Origin: an uncultured Bacteroidales bacterium
Lineage (GTDB): Bacteria; Bacteroidota; Bacteroidia; Bacteroidales; Marinilabiliaceae
Reading direction: 5' to 3'
DNA: 25,163 nt
Assembly: GCA_934699135.1 (NCBI GenBank)
Contig: CAKUVM010000025.1
Location: forward strand, 1-25,163
Shown here one piece after another: positions 23,503-25,163 of this stretch. Positions within the stretch are counted from its first letter, which is position 1. Each line of letters begins with the position of its first letter. The notes beneath the pieces are model-generated. The model saw only the letters and a program-made list of their open reading frames with translations, was not told where the DNA came from and ran no database searches. Position numbers and translations under genes: made by a program.

Positions 23503-24855
23503 CTACCGGCTCACGGCAATATAGAACCCGCGGCGAGGCGCGCCTTGACCAACCTTGCGGCCTTGGAGGTCGTAGAGCGTCTTGGCGTCACCGCCAACTG
23601 TGACATGACCTAAGGCCGAGGGCTTTTGCTCAACCTTCAGGTTGCCTTTCCAACCCTTGTCTTCTGTGTAGAGATGCTCATAGCCGTCGGGGACGGACAC
23701 CGACACCTCGCCATATCCGTTGAAAGCTCCATCTTCAATCTTGGGAGCCACTGTCGTTCCCTCGCACTTAATGCTCACGGGTTGCTTGCTCTCTGTGAAT
23801 GCGCCGCGGCCTACCTCCTCCACGCCATCGCCAAGCGTTATGTCACTGAGTTCGTGACAATTCTCAAAAGCTCTTTCGCCAATCTTCTTCACGGAGCCTG
23901 GTATCACCAGTTTTGATATGCTGGCTTGCCCGAACGCGTCAGAGCCAATCTCCTCCACGCCATTGCCAATGGTGAGATCCGTAATGTTGTAGCAATATTG
24001 GAAAGCCCTGTCTCCCACGCATTTCACGGAGCCGGGAATGTTCACCACCGTGAGGGCGTTGCACTGCGAGAACGCCTCTTGCTCAATGTTTCCCACGCCG
24101 TCCTCAATTGTGAGCGAGGCCAGTGACGGGCAGAGCTTGAACGCGCCTTGCTTGACGACCTTGACGGAGCCGGGGATTCTGAAACTCTCCAAATTGGCGC
24201 ACTGCTCAAAGGCCATGTCTCCAATCTCAACAAGCTTGCTCGGTTCCGCAATGTCCACCGTCTTCAATGCTTTGTCTTGCGCAAACGCGTTGCTGCCTAT
24301 GGTTTTGAGCGAGGCGGGCAGCTTTACTGTCTCCAACTTGTTGCATTGGGCAAACGCGCTCTCGCCAATGCTCTCCAACCCTTCTGGCAGAGATATGGAG
24401 CGCAGGCTTTCGCACAAATTGAAGGCGTTGCTGCTTATTGTCTTGACCGAAGATGGTATGGTGACGGACTTTAACTTTTTACAGTTATAGAATGCGCTTG
24501 CGCCAATTTGCGTGATGCCGTCCTCGATGACGACTTCTGTGATGTCGCAGTTGCTGGCAAAGACGCCGCCTTCCACTTTTGTGACGGTGGCCTCCACGCC
24601 GGCAACGTCATGGTCTTTCCCTTCAATTGTCACTTTGGCGGGAATTGTGATGCGGCCTTTGGCATTCTCGACCTTTATGAGGTAGAGGCTGCCGTCGCTC
24701 TTTTCCGTGTATGTCCACCTCACGCCGTTTTCGTCTGTCTGAGTGGTTTTGTTTTGCGCAGTGGCAGTAAGCGAGAGGGTTGCCATTGCCATGACCAGCG
24801 CGCGGCGGATAACGTTGCGCGCGGTGGAGCGGAAATTTTGTAATCTTGTTTTCAT
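23503..24855 (-). CDS. BspA-like leucine-rich-repeat (LRR_5) secreted protein
   Basis: A 450-residue exported protein. After a basic N-terminus comes a signal segment (RRALVMAMATLSLTATAQ), then a short beta domain (residues about 37-90) with WTYTEKSDGSLYLIKVENAKG. About a dozen degenerate repeats of roughly 23 residues follow (pattern AF..C..L..V.IP.SV..I), typical of BspA/LRR_5 surface proteins. The C-terminus (TLYDLQGRKV ... RRGFYIAV) is a tail common in proteins of Bacteroidota that are exported through the type IX system or displayed on the surface. Here that is an inference; family BspA proteins bind host or bacterial partners. The ATG at 24855 is clear. A long leader of about 120 bases is predicted from a -7 box at 24981. 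It stands alone between a terminator and the non-coding end. Confidence 0.85.
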   Translation of the reverse strand: MKTRLQNFRSTARNVIRRALVMAMATLSLTATAQNKTTQTDENGVRWTYTEKSDGSLYLIKVENAKGRITIPAKVTIEGKDHDVAGVEATVTKVEGGVFASNCDITEVVIEDGITQIGASAFYNCKKLKSVTIPSSVKTISSNAFNLCESLRSISLPEGLESIGESAFAQCNKLETVKLPASLKTIGSNAFAQDKALKTVDIAEPSKLVEIGDMAFEQCANLESFRIPGSVKVVKQGAFKLCPSLASLTIEDGVGNIEQEAFSQCNALTVVNIPGSVKCVGDRAFQYCYNITDLTIGNGVEEIGSDAFGQASISKLVIPGSVKKIGERAFENCHELSDITLGDGVEEVGRGAFTESKQPVSIKCEGTTVAPKIEDGAFNGYGEVSVSVPDGYEHLYTEDKGWKGNLKVEQKPSALGHVTVGGDAKTLYDLQGRKVGQGAPRRGFYIAVSR

Positions 24856-24980
24856 GTCTTGTCTTGGGTTCTGAAAAATGGCTCAGCTAGTTTTTCGGTT
24901 CGTCTTCGGTTTGCTTGATGAGGTTGTGTCTCAGGCTGGAAGTTGGCTGGTGTCCATTTCCCAAAAGCTGAAACACGCTG

Positions 24981-24988
24981 CAAAAATA
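24981..24988 (-). promoter_or_regulatory. Possible -7 promoter element of the LRR gene
   Basis: The minus strand reads TATTTTTG, a TAnnTTTG match. It is about 126 bases upstream of the LRR ATG and no TTTG is seen at the -33 distance. If real, it implies an unusually long leader of about 120 bases. Confidence 0.4.
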
Positions 24989-25130
24989 TGTTTTTTATCA
25001 GTGTCTCTGGGTGATGAATATCTCTTTTATAACTTGAAATGCATAACAATTTGTCACCCATTGAAGTAATTGTACAATTTAAGATATTATTTTATCACCA
25101 TTGACGAGTGCAGAGACGGGGCGAAAGGAA

Positions 25131-25161
25131 ACGGCCGCCCGACATCGCGTCGGACGGCCGT
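25131..25161. terminator. Hairpin at the window edge
   Basis: A 13-bp inverted repeat with one C-A mismatch (25131-25143 with 25149-25161) encloses a five-base loop. On the minus strand it is followed by TTCCTTTCG. It may be the terminator of a minus-strand gene beyond the window, but the neighbouring gene cannot be seen. Confidence 0.5.
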
Positions 25162-25163
25162 CC

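Larger units (their letters stand above)
24856..25163. other. Non-coding end of the window: LRR gene leader and edge hairpin
   Basis: Some 308 bases without a supportable gene. They hold the probable leader and promoter of the LRR gene (box at 24981-24988) and an AT-rich stretch (about 24985-25100). A hairpin at the window edge (25131-25161) completes them. The short open frames in either direction (for example ATG at 24878) have no Bacteroidota-like features and are best left uncalled. Confidence 0.6.

Noticed and set aside
23860..24600. Repeated DNA pattern suggestive of a tandem repeat or CRISPR-like array
   Set aside because: The periodicity of about 69 bases comes from the roughly 23-residue LRR_5 repeats of the BspA-like protein. 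The units are too diverged at DNA level, and there are no constant repeats with unique spacers.
24878..25069. Short plus-strand frame with ATG (63 residues) in the final non-coding stretch
   Set aside because: It lies antisense across the leader and promoter box of the LRR gene, has no family resemblance, and is cut off by chance stops only.
1..25163. Mobile element, defence island, prophage, tRNA or rRNA
   Set aside because: I looked for transposase or integrase motifs, terminal inverted repeats, tRNA cloverleaf ends and rRNA segments and saw none. All genes fit chromosomal core or envelope functions.

Overview
The window looks like a piece of core chromosome from a member of the Bacteroidales (phylum Bacteroidota). 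The evidence is a short single-domain AMP nucleosidase, a DUF4831-type secreted protein, a TamL-type (lipoprotein TamA) Omp85 protein, a BspA-like leucine-rich-repeat protein with a YDLQGRKV tail, TonB-dependent receptor architecture, and promoters of the Bacteroidota type (TTTG, about 20 bases, TAnnTTTG) with no obvious Shine-Dalgarno sequences. Base composition is GC-rich for the order, which produces many long antisense shadow ORFs. I cannot place it to family. I see no rRNA, tRNA, CRISPR array, insertion sequence, phage or integrase.

Layout. 1-54: tail of a plus-strand gene. 103-1146: two tandem DUF805 membrane proteins on the minus strand with separate terminators. 1171-4649: phosphoglycerate mutase (gpmA) and mismatch repair mutS, minus strand. 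4720-6950: plus-strand AMP nucleosidase and DNA polymerase III delta (holA), then a separately promoted 64-residue protein and a large convergent hairpin. 6950-13094: a minus-strand run holding a BASS/SBF-family transporter, a barrel-only Omp85-like protein, an OmpA-domain lipoprotein, the aminoacyl-histidine dipeptidase pepD and a DUF4831 protein. 13171-16188: uvrB and an outer-membrane barrel protein with a very basic tail. 16446-17453: murB on the plus strand, whose 3' end overlaps a TonB-dependent-receptor-like gene in antisense. 17389-22557: that receptor and tamL, minus strand. 22613-23404: a divergent SpoU/TrmH-type RNA methyltransferase. 23503-24855: the leucine-rich-repeat protein. 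The last 300 bases are non-coding.

Themes. Two sets concern the outer membrane: an OmpA-like lipoprotein directly coupled to a barrel-only Omp85 protein (8039-10482), and TamL next to a large receptor (17389-22557). Three housekeeping genes serve DNA maintenance (mutS, uvrB, holA) and murB makes peptidoglycan precursors. I found no clear undescribed multi-gene system such as a defence island. The most unusual points are local: an apparent CTG/TGA start-stop overlap supplying the signal peptide of the barrel-only Omp85 protein, the 65-base coding overlap of murB with the receptor, tamL without a tamB neighbour, and the 24-residue polybasic tail of the 275-residue barrel protein.
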